DNA of 64,000 nucleotides from Parietaria judaica (GCA_954871525.1 OX940872.1:14841180-14905179); one strand, 5' to 3'; shown: positions 21,498 to 33,500, counted from the stretch's first letter. Notes: generated from the letters alone by a model not told the origin. Program-made: numbers and translations.

Positions 21498-24400
21498 ATG
21501 GAAGCACAAAACTTTGATGGCTACGACAGAATGAAGGAAGTGAAGGAATTCGACGAGTCTAAGGTCGGAGTCAAAGGCTTGTCGGACTCCGGAATCACTT
21601 CCATTCCTAGAATGTTCATTTATCCACCGGAATCGCTTTCCGATCTACCAAAAACAATTAATACCCGACCTGCGGTCTCGAATATTCCGGTTATTGACCT
21701 CGCTGGAATTAACTCCCCATCAGCGCGTCCCAAGATCGTCGACCAGGTCAAAGACGCCGCAAAAACGTGGGGCTTCTTCCAGGTAGTCAACCACGGGATC
21801 CCGCTCTCTGTTCAAAACGACACCATCTCGGCTGTCAAGGCTTTCTTCGACCAGCCGGCCGATGTGAAAGCCCAGTACTACAAGCGGCTGAGGGGGGAGC
21901 ACGGGGTGATGTATTCGAGCAGCAGTGACTTCTTCCGCTCGATCGCAGCCAGCTGGCGCGACTCCCTGCAAGTGCGGCAAGAGCCTGAAGGGGAGGAAGA
22001 GGAGGCTCATGTGCCGGAGATCTGCCGAAGAGAGGTGGTCGCATGGTTCTCACGTGCGGCCACTGTCGGAGAGGCATTGATGCAGCTGCTCTCGGAGGGG
22101 CTGGGACTAGAGAAAGGGAGGCTCAACGATCTAACGTTTGCGAGCAGCAGGACTATGATAAGCCACTGCTACCCGTACTGCCCGGAGCCGGATCAGACGA
22201 TGGGGATCGCTTCACACACTGACAATTCTGTTATAACCGTTCTGATGCAGAACGAGGTCCCCGGACTGCAGGTTAATCACGACGGCGTTTGGGTAGATGT
22301 ATTGCCCGAACTTGGCGGCCTGATTGTCAACATTGGTGACTTTTTTCAGGTGAACTTATATATATATATATAGATTTCAATATTGTACGTCACAAATTTG
22401 AATTTTATCCATAGTTAGCATCTTTTAAAATATAAGTTTAAACATCCAACTCATCACGAAATGCGTCTTCATGTGTAGTTGTTGGTTCCAAATAGATCGT
22501 TGCGCTGAAGACATATAAGTATATAAATATATATATATGTATATAAGAATTGCAGTATCGATGAACAAGGGAAAAGCAAAGGAAGAAAAACGATGAAGAT
22601 TAAACTCTAGAGGAATAACTTCGATTGCACTGATGATGGAGTCATGTGGCAACTGCCAACTATTCTTTAGGCTTTATTTGCGGCAAAAATAGCCAATGTT
22701 TTGAGTTTCCCTCCGGCATAATGCAAATGCGAAAAATGCCTAATGGTGACTAATCACCACGTTCTCATAATTTCATCCAATTCATTGGATGTCCGTTAGT
22801 CTACAATGATATGGCATCGTTGACCGCCACAGAGACAAGCCACGTCATTTTTTTTCAACCTTTCTGTCTGCAATCAATGCAAGGAGGTCAAGTTTTGGCC
22901 GAAGAGCCTATCAGGCTCTCTTCAGTCTTAAACTCTACAAAACCAGTAAGCTAAGCCCTCTTCTTCGATTATCTTCTTTGATTAATCTTCTTTGCAACCA
23001 AACAGAAAGCTGAATCTCTATCCAGATTTTTATCTCTCGGAGTTTTTTCTTTTCTTTTTTTCCTTTTTTTGACTTTTTGAATCGATTTTCTCCTGAATTG
23101 CGTAGACTCAAAACCAGGACTAGACTCTACTTACAACTATGAAGAATTCCGTTTAATGTTTGATTTCATTGATGATTGTTGAACTGCTTGTTGTTTTTCT
23201 TGATTCTGACTAGCCTGTGACCACTTTTTTTTTTTTTTTTTTTTTTATTTATATATTTATAGTTCTATAGAAACCCAATACCCCATAGGGATCAAAATAA
23301 GTACATTTTGAATTAAACCTTGAGGACCCAAAAAAAAAAACTCATCTCGTCGAAACAGAGTGTATGGTGTGGTGAAGGAAGAGAGCGTTCGACAATGGCG
23401 GAAACCTTGAGGACTTGCTGCATCCTCTTGTCGGTGTCGTCGGCATCGGACCCGAACGAGTCGACCAGATCGGCAAAGAAACAGAGGAATAGCGGCAGCG
23501 AGCAGGCAAGGACGACGGCGCCAAGCGAGCCGATCGCTACTAGAGCGTAGTCCAAGCCGTCCGCAAATTTGAAGAGCTCGCAATAGCTAGCAGAAGCAAC
23601 GGGTCACTTTCTCGCCGTCTTTAATGCCATTGATTTGATGGTTGTATCGCTTTCTCGTTAAAATTTAGGAATTGGCTTTGTGCCTTGAGGTTTGTGAGTT
23701 GAGGAATTGCTTGCACTTGACGGCCATTTGGGTTCTGTTCTAGCTGGTAGAGAGAGTACCATCTGCTCAGCCTCGTTTGTCTTGACCTTCGTTTGTGTAT
23801 GGGATAACACTCAAAATCCTTACAGCTGGAATTGGAAATGATAATTTGGGGAATGTGAGGTGCGAGCTTTCGAGTAGAAAGAGAGAAATTGAAAAAAAAA
23901 TTACGTTGCTTGTCTGGTGACGGTCATCGGTGCCACGTAATCGGTTGACTAATGAACATCCACCTAATTGGATGGAATTTTGGGAGTGTATTGATTAGTC
24001 TACATTAGACATTTTTGCTATAGTTTTTGCATTAGCATTATGCCTGTGAGAAACTTAGAACTTTGCACATTTTTACCGCAAATTACCCTATTTTTTAAAT
24101 AGGAAAAATAAAATCCTAATTTAAACTAAATAGGAACTATCTTTTTTCTAATAACTAATTCCTAATTAATAGCACTAAATATAATATCTTTGATTATGCA
24201 AGCCTTAAGTCTCACATTTTCTCTTGTAAGCTTGACTCGGTTCGATGTTCTTCACGCCAAGTAGTTCTCTCATTTCTGCGAACTTGAGTCTTGCTAGAGC
24301 CTTTAGTGAGTATTTTCGCATGTTGTTCTCCGGTGCTGATAAATTCCACGATGATCTCCCGAATCTTTACACGATCGCGAATAAAGTGAAAACGAGTGTC

Positions 24401-27400
24401 AACATGCTTGCTCCGTCCATTAAACATCGGGTTCTTCATGAGTGCAATTGTTGACTTTTTGTCCACATAGAGAGTAACTGGTTTTTGCTCGTTTCTAGTA
24501 ACCTTGCTTAAATAACAAGCTTCACAGGGACAACACTTGACATGATGCTGCAGTAGCTGCCATAAAATCAGCTTGACATGCAGATAGGGCTACAATTTTC
24601 TACTTCTAAGACTGCAAGGTCATCATATTCCCGTTGAGATAGAATTTCATCCTTCTGGTAGTATTTTTTTTCATTGATGTCACCGCTTGGGTCACTACTG
24701 GTAAAACCGACCAGTTCATTGGCATCGAGGTCAATATGCTTGCTTTGTTCATGAAACAATGGGTTCTTCATCAAGGCAATCACTAACTTGTTGTACACGT
24801 AGAGAGTCATTGATTTCTTCTCGCTTCTGATAACCTTGCTTAACAAGCTTGTCAACGACAACACTTGACACGATGCTACAGTCACTGCCATAAACTCAGC
24901 GTAACAAGAAGATAGCGCTACCATTTTTCTACTTCTGAGACTACAAGGTGATCAAATTCTTGTTCAGATAAAACACCACCCCTCTGCTACTCTTTCTGTC
25001 ACAGATGTCACCGGCTAAGCCACTTTCGGTAAAATCGATCACTTCACCGGCTCCACTTCCTCTTCTGTACTAGATCTCGTAGACCATCGTTCCCTCAACG
25101 TAATGGGGCATGTGCTTAACAACCTGCTGGTGAAGACTCATAGCCTTCTCCGTATAACAATTCACCATGCCAACAACATGTAGGATGTTTGGTCGGGTGT
25201 GGGCCAAGTACCTAAAACACCCAAGCTGCAAGTTTGCATCCATTGGCTACTTGCTCGGGTTGCAATGAGCCATCTTGAACTGTTTCAGAATATTCTTTGT
25301 GTAAGGCGACTGCTTCAGAGTCATGTAGTCCTTCATCTTATCCACCTCGATGCCAAGGTAGTACGACAGTAGTCCGAGATCACTCATCTCGAACTCTGCC
25401 ATCATCTGCTTCTTGAAACCTTCTATGCCTCCTCCGCAAGATCTAATTACAATCAAGTCATCCTCAAATACTCTAAAAATGAGTGTTTCTTTTACGTTGC
25501 TCCTCGTATACATTGCATGCTCCTTAGAGCACTTTACGAACCTGAGACTCTTCGTGCTCCTAACAAAGCATATATTCCACGGTCTTGGTGCTTCATGTAG
25601 CCCGTAAAGTGCCTTTGACAACATGTAAACCTTGTGCTCTTGACCTTGACGACATAATCTTCAGGTTAACTGACATAGACTTCTTCTTCGATATCATCAT
25701 TTAAAACTGCGATTTGACATATAATTGGTTAATCTCCCAAGCCCGACGAGCTGCAAGGGAGAAGTTCATCCTGATCGTGTCGAGTCTCGCCAGTGGGGAA
25801 AAAATTCATCAAAGTCAACTCCCTGCTTCTGTACGTATCTCTTTGCGCCCTACCTTGTTTTATGCTTAAGGACATTTCCTTCAGTTTTCTTCTTCAGCTT
25901 GTACGCCCACTTCAGATCATGGATTTTTGACCTTTGGGCAAGCCGGTGGCACGCACGTCTTGTTCTTCTGTATAGACTCAAGCTCTTTCTTCATTGCATC
26001 TTGCCATGAATGTTCGCTTACTTCCTCTCAGTTATTTGCTGGATCCTCAGTGTTGAGAAACAACAACTCTTCCAGGTTCATCTCCACTTCAAGAGTCTTT
26101 TCGTAGACGTCAGTTAGAGGATGGAATTCCCTTGGAAAATCCTTGATTGAAGAGCCACCCGAGCTGTACCTTTGCAGGATCGGAGTCACCATTCTAAAAC
26201 TGAGCTCTTGGTGACACGCATGGTCTAGAATTCATTCTGTCTTGGCTCAGTAATAACGTGTTCGAGTTCGGAGTTGCTGGGTTTGTCTTCCTCGTCTTCT
26301 TCGAGTTTGATCTATACTAAGTTTTGTTTCGGGCTCGCTATTCTCGTCGTGCCTACCATTTATTTTCTTTTTCAAACACGACATGTCTATTCACCATAAT
26401 TTTGTTGCGTCGTGGGTCAAAGAGTTTCTGTGCCTTGATTTTTTCCTTGACTTCAAGGTACACCTGAGCTGAATCTTTGTAGGATCGGGGTCATCATTCC
26501 AAAACTAACCTACTTGAAGCTGGTGGTGATACACATGGTCTAGAATTCGTATGTCTAGGCTCGACTATAACGTGTCCGAAGTTGGAGTTGCTGGGCCTTC
26601 CTGCTCAGCAACGTCTTCGTCGCTTTATATGAGTTCGAACTCTACAGAATTCTGTTCTGGCTCCTTATTATCATCGTGCCAATCCAATTTCTTCTCTTCT
26701 TCAAACACGACATCTATACTCACCTTAATTTTGTTGCATCGAGGGTCAAAGAGTTTATGTGCCTTGCTTCCGTCCTCGACTCCTAGGTACACCATCGTTT
26801 GACTCCGGTCATCGAGCTTCTTGTTGTGCTTCATCTTTGCTTCCATCACCTCGGCTTCCAGGTCTATCTTCTCTCTGATTGGCTCTCCCCGGGCTTGGCG
26901 TATCTTTCTCATACAAGGCTCGTTTTCTCTTCTCTCCGCACTTCCATGTTTATGTTTTCCTCTTGTTGAGCGAACATCATTTTAGGCTCGTCTTCGTTGA
27001 ATCATGTCGAATTCGCTTCCACGTCGCTTTATATGAGTTCGAACTCTACAGAATTCTGTTCTGGCTCCTTATTATCATCGTGCCAATCCAATTTCTTCTC
27101 TTCTTCAAACACGACATCTATACTCACCTTAATTTTGTTGCATCGAGGGTCAAAGAGTTTATGTGCCTTGCTTCCGTCCTCGACTCCTAGGTACACCATC
27201 GTTTGACTCCGGTCATCGAGCTTCTTGTTGTGCTTCATCTTTGCTTCCATCACCTCGGCTTCCAGGTCGATCTTCTCTCTGATTGGCTCTCCCCGGGCTT
27301 GGCGTATCTTTCTCATACAAGGCTCGTTTTCTCTTCTCTCCGCACTTCCATGTTTATGTTTTCCTCTTGTTGAGCGAACATCATTTTAGGCTCGTCTTCG

Positions 27401-29092
27401 TTGAATCATGTCGAATTCGCTTCCACGTCGTGGTTCATGTTGCGGCACTCCGATGCGAAGTGCCTGAGCTTCTGCAATTGTAGCACTTCACCGTGCTCTT
27501 ATCTCTTCAGATCATGGCTCGTTCTTGACGGGGTTGCTTCTGTCGTGACCTCGCATTTCTTGATCTCGCCCTTATCTATCTCACATACCCGCTCTAACCT
27601 GAGGAACTAGATGAAAAATCAGCACCTCTAATTTTCTTCTTTCTCGACACCTATTCTTCATGCATGAGCAAGAGGTACTTGTCTTCTTCTCTATCACCAT
27701 AACCCCAAACTCTATCCTCGTGGGATTTTAGGCGGCGGACGACCTTTTTTACTGACATGGTTTTGAGATTGCCAAACTGTTCGATCAACGTGATGATCTG
27801 CATGTACATGTGTGGTATGACTCTCATGAACTTCTTGAGGATGGTTATTTCGTCCACCTTGTCTCCTATTGAGTGTGTACCTGTCACAATGGATGTCAAT
27901 TTCATGCCAAAGTCGTCTACCGACTCTCTGTCACTCATTCAGAAAACCTCGAATTCTCTCTTTAAGGTTTGAACTTTTGCGACTCGGACGCGCTCTTCAC
28001 CCATATGTCTAGTTTGTAGCATTTCCCACGCCTCTTTTGCGGAATCCTTCTCGGCGATCATGAGAACGACATCATCCGAAACTCCCTGATAAACGGCAGT
28101 GCGATCCATCCTATCCTTGTGCACTTTGATTTTTTTTGTCTTTAACGGCTTCCCATATTCCTTGGGCTTGCAAGTTTACCCTTATCTTCAACGCCCACAT
28201 CGAGTAGTTGTTGTTTGTGAGAATCGGATAATTTAGCGTTACGTTCCCTTCTTTTCCAATCTATAACGCTGTCATATCTCCTTCAGTAATTTGTTTGGTG
28301 AAATATCTTATCTTTAATAATTAATTTTTAATTAATAATACTAAAGCTAATATCCTTGACTAAATCAAGCCTAAAGTCGCACTGCAGTAACAGTGTACTT
28401 GTGCCTAGTTAATCATTAAACGCCATTAAACTTTAAGTTTAAGTAGTTATTGCTTATTTTGTTTTTTGTTTTTCTTTACATCTATAGAATTCATTGGATA
28501 ATTGGTTAGGGTAAGATTCAATGTGTTACATTGTCACTAAAAGCATTAAAGTTTTTTCAAGGAGAAAAATTGTGGCTAAAAATTGGGTTTATCGTCTTTA
28601 CAAGATCTAGCAACGACATACTTTTCGCTAAAATGTTGATGCAAATAATTCGTTGCTCATTCTAACTCTAAGTTAGCGACGCCAATGATGTCGCCAATTC
28701 ATAAGCCAGACGTCATCTACAACGATGGCTTTTTTCGTCGCTGATTTATGATCTTAATTTATTAATTACTTATTTAATATGATATAATAATTGTTACGTG
28801 CATCCATGAGATTTAGCCTTTTGGTTTTATGTATCAGATTGCATCAAATGGTGAGTATAACAGCGTACAACACAGGGTGCTGGCCAACTCTAGCAAGGAA
28901 ATGCGCATTTCTGTTAATGTGTTTTTCAACGTTATGGAGTGGAAAGCCGATAGCTATTATGGACCTCTACCGGAATTGTTGTCACCAGAAAAGCCAGCTA
29001 TTTACCGCGATTTTACCAAACAAGAGTTCCGTGAGACTATCTCCAGCAAATCTTTGGGGAGCAAGCGTATGGTTGAGAGAGTCAAGATATGA
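21498..29092 (+). CDS. 2-oxoglutarate/Fe(II)-dependent dioxygenase (ACC oxidase homolog type); join 21498-22349, 28838-29092
   Basis: Two exons give 368 codons. The ATG at 21498 is preferred to the upstream in-frame non-ATG codon at 21465 because family members start close to this point. The N-terminal DIOX_N part includes NIPVIDLAGI and WGFFQVVNHGIP (residues ~62-102). The 2OG-FeII core has H240 and D242 (the HTDNS block), H296 (VQHRVL) and R307/S309 (RIS), so all three iron ligands and the 2OG-binding Arg/Ser are present. Exon 1 ends CAG|GTGAAC and exon 2 begins after TATGTATCAG, joining in phase 0 as DFFQ|IASNGEY, exactly where the family is continuous. Length fits the family (~370). These enzymes are soluble and oxidise small metabolites; the substrate is not readable from sequence. 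The intron is 6.5 kb and full of transposons, and a hAT element occupies the promoter, so expression may be altered. Confidence 0.9.
22670..24088. mobile_element. Mutator-like element carrying a captured gene fragment (Pack-MULE)
   Basis: Ends are long inverted repeats: 22670-22800 matches the reverse complement of about 23960-24088, sharing ATTTGCGG(C/T)AAAAAT and GGCATAATG blocks. Flanking 9-bp repeats TATTCTTTA (22661-22669) and TATTTTTTA (24089-24097) agree at 8 of 9 positions. Inside, the minus strand carries a piece of an ABCB transporter gene (23406-23600). No transposase is present. Confidence 0.8.
23406..23600 (-). pseudogene. Captured exon fragment of an ABCB (MDR/PGP) transporter
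   Basis: The minus strand encodes ELFKFADGLDYALVAIGSLG, then CSLPLFLCFFADLVDSFGS and ADDTDKRMQQVLK. This matches the start of the first transmembrane domain of plant ABCB1/ABCB19-type transporters (auxin efflux family). The match ends at CTCAAG|GTTTCC (23406), consistent with an exon border followed by intron sequence, so genomic DNA rather than cDNA appears to have been captured. Frame is open across the block, but there is no complete domain; a stop lies just upstream. Confidence 0.8.
24212..24924 (-). pseudogene. Copia RNase H region, partly duplicated and rearranged
   Basis: Two pieces carry the same block. One (24568-24924) has VALSSCYAEFMAV and IALMKNPLFHEQSKHIDLD. The other (24212-24466) has STIALMKNPMFNGRSKHVDT followed by the C-terminal GEQHAKILTK. 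A functional element has this block once, so the 3' end has been duplicated or shuffled. Frameshifts separate the pieces. Confidence 0.75.
25247..25624 (-). pseudogene. Copia reverse transcriptase fragment
   Basis: Contains LSKALYGLHEAPRPWN, then FEDDLIVI in place of the usual YVDDLI, and EFEMSDLGLLSYYLGIEV. These are the Copia RT (RVT_2) blocks. Replacement of Tyr-Val at the catalytic box by Phe-Glu and missing N-terminal RT show it is inactive. Confidence 0.85.
26618..27425. repeat. 404-bp tandem duplication inside the Copia element
   Basis: 26618-27021 and 27022-27425 are nearly identical; I noticed a single difference (GGTCTATC vs GGTCGATC). It doubles the integrase-to-RT linker segment. 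Near identity means the duplication is much younger than the surrounding element. Confidence 0.85.
26625..27316 (-). pseudogene. Copia integrase C-terminal/linker peptide, present twice
   Basis: Both copies (26625-26912 and 27029-27316) encode the same 95-residue frame with KLDDRSQTMVYLGVEDGSKA and LFDPRCNKIKVSIDVVFEEE, the conserved block after the Copia integrase core. The catalytic integrase itself is not intact upstream. Confidence 0.8.
27651..28200 (-). pseudogene. Copia gag (UBN2 family) remnant
   Basis: Frames 27939-28124 and 27651-27938 carry DRTAVYQGVSDDVVLMIAEK, KEAWEMLQTRHMGEERV and AKVQTLKREFE, then MSDRESVDDFGMKLTSIV and SVKKVVRRLKSHEDR: the gag-polypeptide of Copia elements. 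The frame is broken at 27938/27939 and again near 28130, where the N-terminal LQAQGIWEAVKD block shifts frame. Confidence 0.85.
28391..28837. other. 3' end of the intron, unassigned
   Basis: Low-complexity AT-rich sequence, plus a GC-richer patch at 28660-28745 with CGTCGC/GCGACG words suggestive of an old element; no family recognised. Ends at the splice acceptor. Confidence 0.4.
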
Positions 29093-29478
29093 AGTCCGCA
29101 GTTAATTAAGTGTCGGTTCAATATATATGTTATCTTGTGCGTATCAAATTATATGATGGTTAGTGTTATATATATATGCGCGCGTGTTGATGTTGTATTA
29201 TTTGTTAAGTAAATCATGTGTGTATTGAAATAAATTATTGTGTCATGATATGTGTAGAAAGTCAATGATAAAACTTTTATATTTGTTAGTGGCCATCAGT
29301 TATGGCTTAAATGTCCTGTTTACTATGTATAATTTTAAATTGATTAGTTGACATAATACTGTTCACTCATAAATTACTTGAATTATTATATTCCTTATTT
29401 GGGTCTTATTCTAATTACCTAATTTTGGATCAATTCCCAATGTGATTGAGGGTTCAAGTAAGTATGTTTAAGGGTTAC
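29093..29478 (+). other. 3' UTR and downstream flank of the dioxygenase gene
   Basis: No gene. A possible polyadenylation signal AATAAA lies at 29229-29234, about 140 bases after the stop codon. The Tat-lineage Gypsy element starts at 29479. Confidence 0.5.
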
Positions 29479-30260
29479 TGTTAATGACTGAAATTAGATT
29501 GACATAAAATCCGGCCCACTAGCCTATTATGGGCCACCAATGGTTCCTAAGAAGCTCGCTTCGTTTCATGAACCTGGAACGTGCTAAGTGTTTGCTTCTT
29601 CGTCATCGACGGTCCGGAAAGGTGTGTCCGGGAACCTTGCCTCGATCCCAGAACATGAAAAAAAAGAAGGAGTGCGGAGGTGGGATCTCCGTCGCTCACT
29701 CCGACGCTCAATATTAGTCAGGAATCTTAGTTATCGAGGAGTAAAAATATGAACAGAGGTTTTTTCCGCTTGGGAATCGCTTACTGATTGTGGCGGGGGT
29801 ATCATCGTATTTATAGAGGAGGGCACGTTTTTCCCTTCGTGGCGCGGCCGGGCACGTTTTTCCCTTCGTGGCGCGGCCGGGCCCAAAAGGCATGTTTTTC
29901 CCTTCAGGGCGCGACATTTTCACCTTCAGGGCGCGCGTCGCGCCCTGAAGGCACGTTTTCACCTTCAGGGCGCGCGTCGCGTCCCGAAGGCACGTTTTTT
30001 CCTTCGGGGCGCGCGTTGGGCCCTCATGGCATAATTTTATCTTCGGGGCGTGCGTCGCGCCCGGACGGCACGTTTTTCAATTTGGGTCGCTGGTCTATAC
30101 ATTTTGACTCCTCGGGTCGGGCCTATGTCTTCAATTGACTTTTTTGGGTCGGGTCGTTGACCTTGTTGACTTTCTTGTTGGGCTGGTCTTTTTTGGGCCT
30201 ATGGCGAAATTCATGGTGTTGGGCCCTAGCGTTTTATTCGTTGGAAAAACACGCATAACA
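29479..30260 (-). repeat. 3' LTR of the Tat element
   Basis: Shares with 40694-41471 the blocks AAATCCGGCCCACTAGCC, CGCTTGGGAATCGCTTAC and CGTTTTATTCGTTGGAAAAA. It lacks a ~30-bp AT-rich segment present in the other LTR (about 40793-40822). Confidence 0.9.
29822..30085. repeat. Tandem ~39-bp hairpin repeats inside the 3' LTR
   Basis: About seven units of the form GGCACGTTTTTCCTTCGGGG followed by a CGCG-rich palindrome (for example GGGCGCGCGTCGCGCCC). Each unit can form its own stem. The other LTR has about six diverged units at 41095-41295. Short minus and plus ORFs here are repeat-derived. Confidence 0.8.
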
Positions 30261-30280
30261 TTAACCCCCATTTTTTTGAA
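30261..30280 (-). other. Polypurine tract of the Tat element
   Basis: On the minus strand this reads AAAAAAATGGGGGTTAA directly before the 3' LTR, a strong plus-strand-priming tract. Confidence 0.75.
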
Positions 30281-30563
30281 AATTTAAATTTTTCAAGAAA
30301 CTTTGTTCACTATTCTTGTTATTTATTTCGTCATTTCGAGACGTTTTTATTTCATTATAACCAGCCAAAATTTTTAATTTCTCGGGGATTTTAATTTGTC
30401 AACGCACTCATATGCCTTCTCATTGTCTTCCTTTGTCGGTTTGAGGACATTTCGACTTCAAGGCGATACTGAGCGTCTCTTTTGAAGGTAAACTCTAAAA
30501 CTTTTTGTTGTCACTTTATATTTATTCTCCGTCACTATTCATCGTCTCTTTCACGTTGGTCTG

Positions 30564-33500
30564 TATGGAACCTTTCAACTCCAAGCCTGATTATGGGCCC
30601 AAGCCCAATGAAACTGGTGATGATTTTTGGATCGACATGGATTTACTGGAGCAATTAATTTCATCCGCAACTAATTCATCGTTACTTTTTCATCCGTACG
30701 CCCAAAAAACTAAACCTATATTCTCCCCCTTTGCTACTACCGTTGACCGGTCACTCCGGCGACCACCATTCCGCACGGACGTTGGAGAAAACGCGCGGAG
30801 AGTCTTACGTCTCAGCTCTGCGCCCGATGGGTCTTGCTCCGCCCTCATCTACGCGTTACGGGTAGCCACTATGGGTGGGGGGTGCGCACACGGGGACGAC
30901 TGATTCGCCTAGAGATCTTCGCCCGTCTGCGGTGGTGCACGTCGGGGTTTCGGCCGGCGCAGACAGGCGTTTGGATTTCAGCGCCGAGGAGATTTTGGTG
31001 AGGGATTCCAAACGTTTGGGGATCTCAAAAGCGGTGTTGGGCCATCAGTTAATTAGCGGAACTGGAAACGGTCCTTCCGACGACAGCAAGATTGTGGCGG
31101 AGGCGGTGCTTGACTCGGTTGCCGTGGGTATTTTTCACTTGAGCGCCGACACCCGCCCGAACGAGTCTTTGGAACCGTCGGGTTCAAGACATGATGTTTC
31201 AGGTTTGTGCGCAAATCTGACTCCGGAGCCGATTTTGCCGAGTTCGAGGCCGGCCGAGGTGAATATTCCTTTAGAACTGCTGAGATTAAGCTCTTTGTTA
31301 GTTAGCGAGGACCTGGGTGTGAGTCCCCCCCGCTTTAGGATTGGACTTCGATACGCGGAACAACCTTGCAGTTATACGTTCAGGAGAGGGTCGTGCGGAC
31401 GGGTCCCGCCTGAACCGCAATCGAGAGGACGAGTCATGTCTGAGCCCCGATCAAGGGGATCGGCCTCATCTGAACGCTAATCATATTGTTCCGGGCATGA
31501 ATACTCTTAATTCGGTTTGGGTTGTCCCTGTCTCTTCTAGAGCGCCGCCAGACTTCTCCGACTAGAACGTGAAGAGCACTCTTGATCTCGCGTCATTCAT
31601 GAAGTTCTGTGAGAAATCTAAGTTAGGTCTAGTGCCAGCAGTTTCCATCCCTTTGGGTAGGGATTGACCTTGCCAGCCTCGGCCTGGTATGATCGCGATA
31701 CATGTGGAGAGCCTGCTATACTGGATGGGCTTTCATGTTTGACCGTTTTTGCGAGAGTTGGTGACGTTATTAGGTTTTCACCCGTTCCAGCTGAGTCCAG
31801 CGGTGTACCGATATGCTGCAACGTGTCACGCGGTGTGGTACGAGGAGACCGGACAGGACTTTACCTTGAGCGAGTTTCAACGTTTTTCACGATTTGTCAA
31901 CACAACAATAGTGATAGCATGCATGTCCCAGACAGACATAGGGAACTAACGTTTCGGGATTTGCGTCTGACGGTGCATCACCACTGGCGTTCGCGCTGGG
32001 TTTGGGTACCAGCTGAGTCGCTCAGGGAGGTCCCTCAACGCTTTGGGCCTCACCAATCGATGAGATGTAAGAAGACAGGTCATCCCAAGCTTGTCAAATT
32101 TTTAAGACTTTGAGCGCTCAAGATGGGGTTTTTGCTACCTATCTAGAGCGAGCAGCATGGATTCAGGTCGGGTAGTACAGTTTTCCGGGTACTGGAAATC
32201 CTGGGGATTTTCCTTTGATTTCCCCTTCGCCTTCAGATTTTCCTCGGCCGCTTTTGTTCGGGCCAAGTGGTTCCAAAGGTGGGGCTCGGAGGCCCTTTTC
32301 TTTTATATTTTTGGTGACTATCTCTATTTTTTCATCGAGGTGTTATCGTAAATTCATATCTAGCGTGTTGTGCTCGTAAATTGATATTTTTTGCACCTCC
32401 GCCCCCGCCCCCATCCGCATCTTCGGCTGCCCCAGCGGCGTAACCGTCATCCAAGCGTGGTGACAACGTTCGCTCGAATCGCCGAACCCTTGATGTTATA
32501 CCCCCCGCGGCAGCTGAGAGCGGGAATGCCGACAACCCTGCTATGTCCCATCCGACTGAGACTTTGGAACAACTTTTCCTTTCCATCATGGGAAAGGCAT
32601 GTGCGCGGGAGTACATGATCATTTCTGCGAAGAGTCCAGACCGTACATTGGATAATGCACTTGCCCACACTCGCACGGTACGTCTCAGCTTCTCTCTTTA
32701 TTTCCATACTGACGCAGATACATATATAAATGGGGATATATATCGTGGAAAACGGGCAAGAAAGTTCGAAGACTTCCCTCGACGAGACTCCATCGGCGAG
32801 ACTTTCTCGACAACACTTCCTCGCGGATGCTTCATCGTGGCCACTTCCTCGCAACCACTTCCTCGTGGAAACGACATCGTGGTTATTTCCTTGCGGCGAC
32901 CCCATCGTGGAAATTTCATCATGGGACAAACCTCGACGAACCTCCCTCGACAAACCTTTTTCGTGGGACCAACCTCGACGAACCCCCCTCGACAAACCTT
33001 CAGTGAGGACCTTCTTCGGGGGACCAACCTCGACGAACCTACACCGATGACCTTCTTCGATGAGCCTGCTTTGAGGAACATTACTCGACGAGCTTGTCCC
33101 AACGAACCTGCGACAACCCTCATCTTTGTCGAGACGAAATTCGTCGACGAGGCACCTCATGACGTCAACACGTATTTCCTTATCGAGGAAGCCACCCCGC
33201 ACCATTCCCTTCGTACAGGGAGCCATCAAGGCGATTTTTGGTGCAACGAGCCCGTTCTTACTACGATGGAGCGCATCGAACCCATGCTTGTCAAGGAAGC
33301 TACCGACAAGCCTCCCATCATGAAATCGCAACCTCCCTCCCCGACAAACCACTTGAGTTCCCTCCGACAACATTGTACTTTATGGCACTCTGATTATAGT
33401 TTTCTTGGCTGTGCATGTACTCATCGATCTGGCGCACTTTAGCCAGTTGCAGTGTACCGACACCAATTGTGTATGGGCTCTAGAGCAGGACTTGGCGGGG

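Larger units (their letters stand above)
24130..28390 (-). mobile_element. Decayed Ty1/Copia retrotransposon in the intron
   Basis: Minus-strand order gag (28200-27650), integrase-adjacent region (27316-26625), RT (25624-25247), RNase H (24924-24212) is the Copia order. Similar sequences at 24133-24213 and 28304-28381 (sharing CTAATTAATA-type tracts and AAGCCT.AAGTC.CAC) are probably LTR remnants; exact LTR ends and a TSD could not be fixed. Confidence 0.75.
22350..28837 (+). other. 6.5-kb transposon-filled intron of the dioxygenase gene
   Basis: GT at 22350-22351 and AG at 28836-28837. Contents in order: ~320 bases of AT-rich intron, a Mutator-like element with a captured exon (22670-24088), a decayed Copia element (about 24130-28390), then ~440 bases of unassigned sequence. 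The nearest T-rich tract before the acceptor is moderate (TTTTGGTTTTAT). Confidence 0.8.

Noticed and set aside
21465..22373. Reading the dioxygenase as a single-exon gene ending VNLYIYI
   Set aside because: The last residues come from intron sequence after a consensus splice donor; the missing C-terminal block is found at 28838-29092 in phase.
29740..30138. 116-codon plus-strand ORF with repeated GRASRPEGTF
   Set aside because: It is the translation of the LTR hairpin minisatellite; the other LTR gives a similar artefact.
32447..33442. Two ~300-codon ORFs on opposite strands over the same DNA
   Set aside because: They are produced by degenerate CTCGACGAACC-type repeats. The plus frame may partly be the antisense ORF tail, but neither shows a domain.
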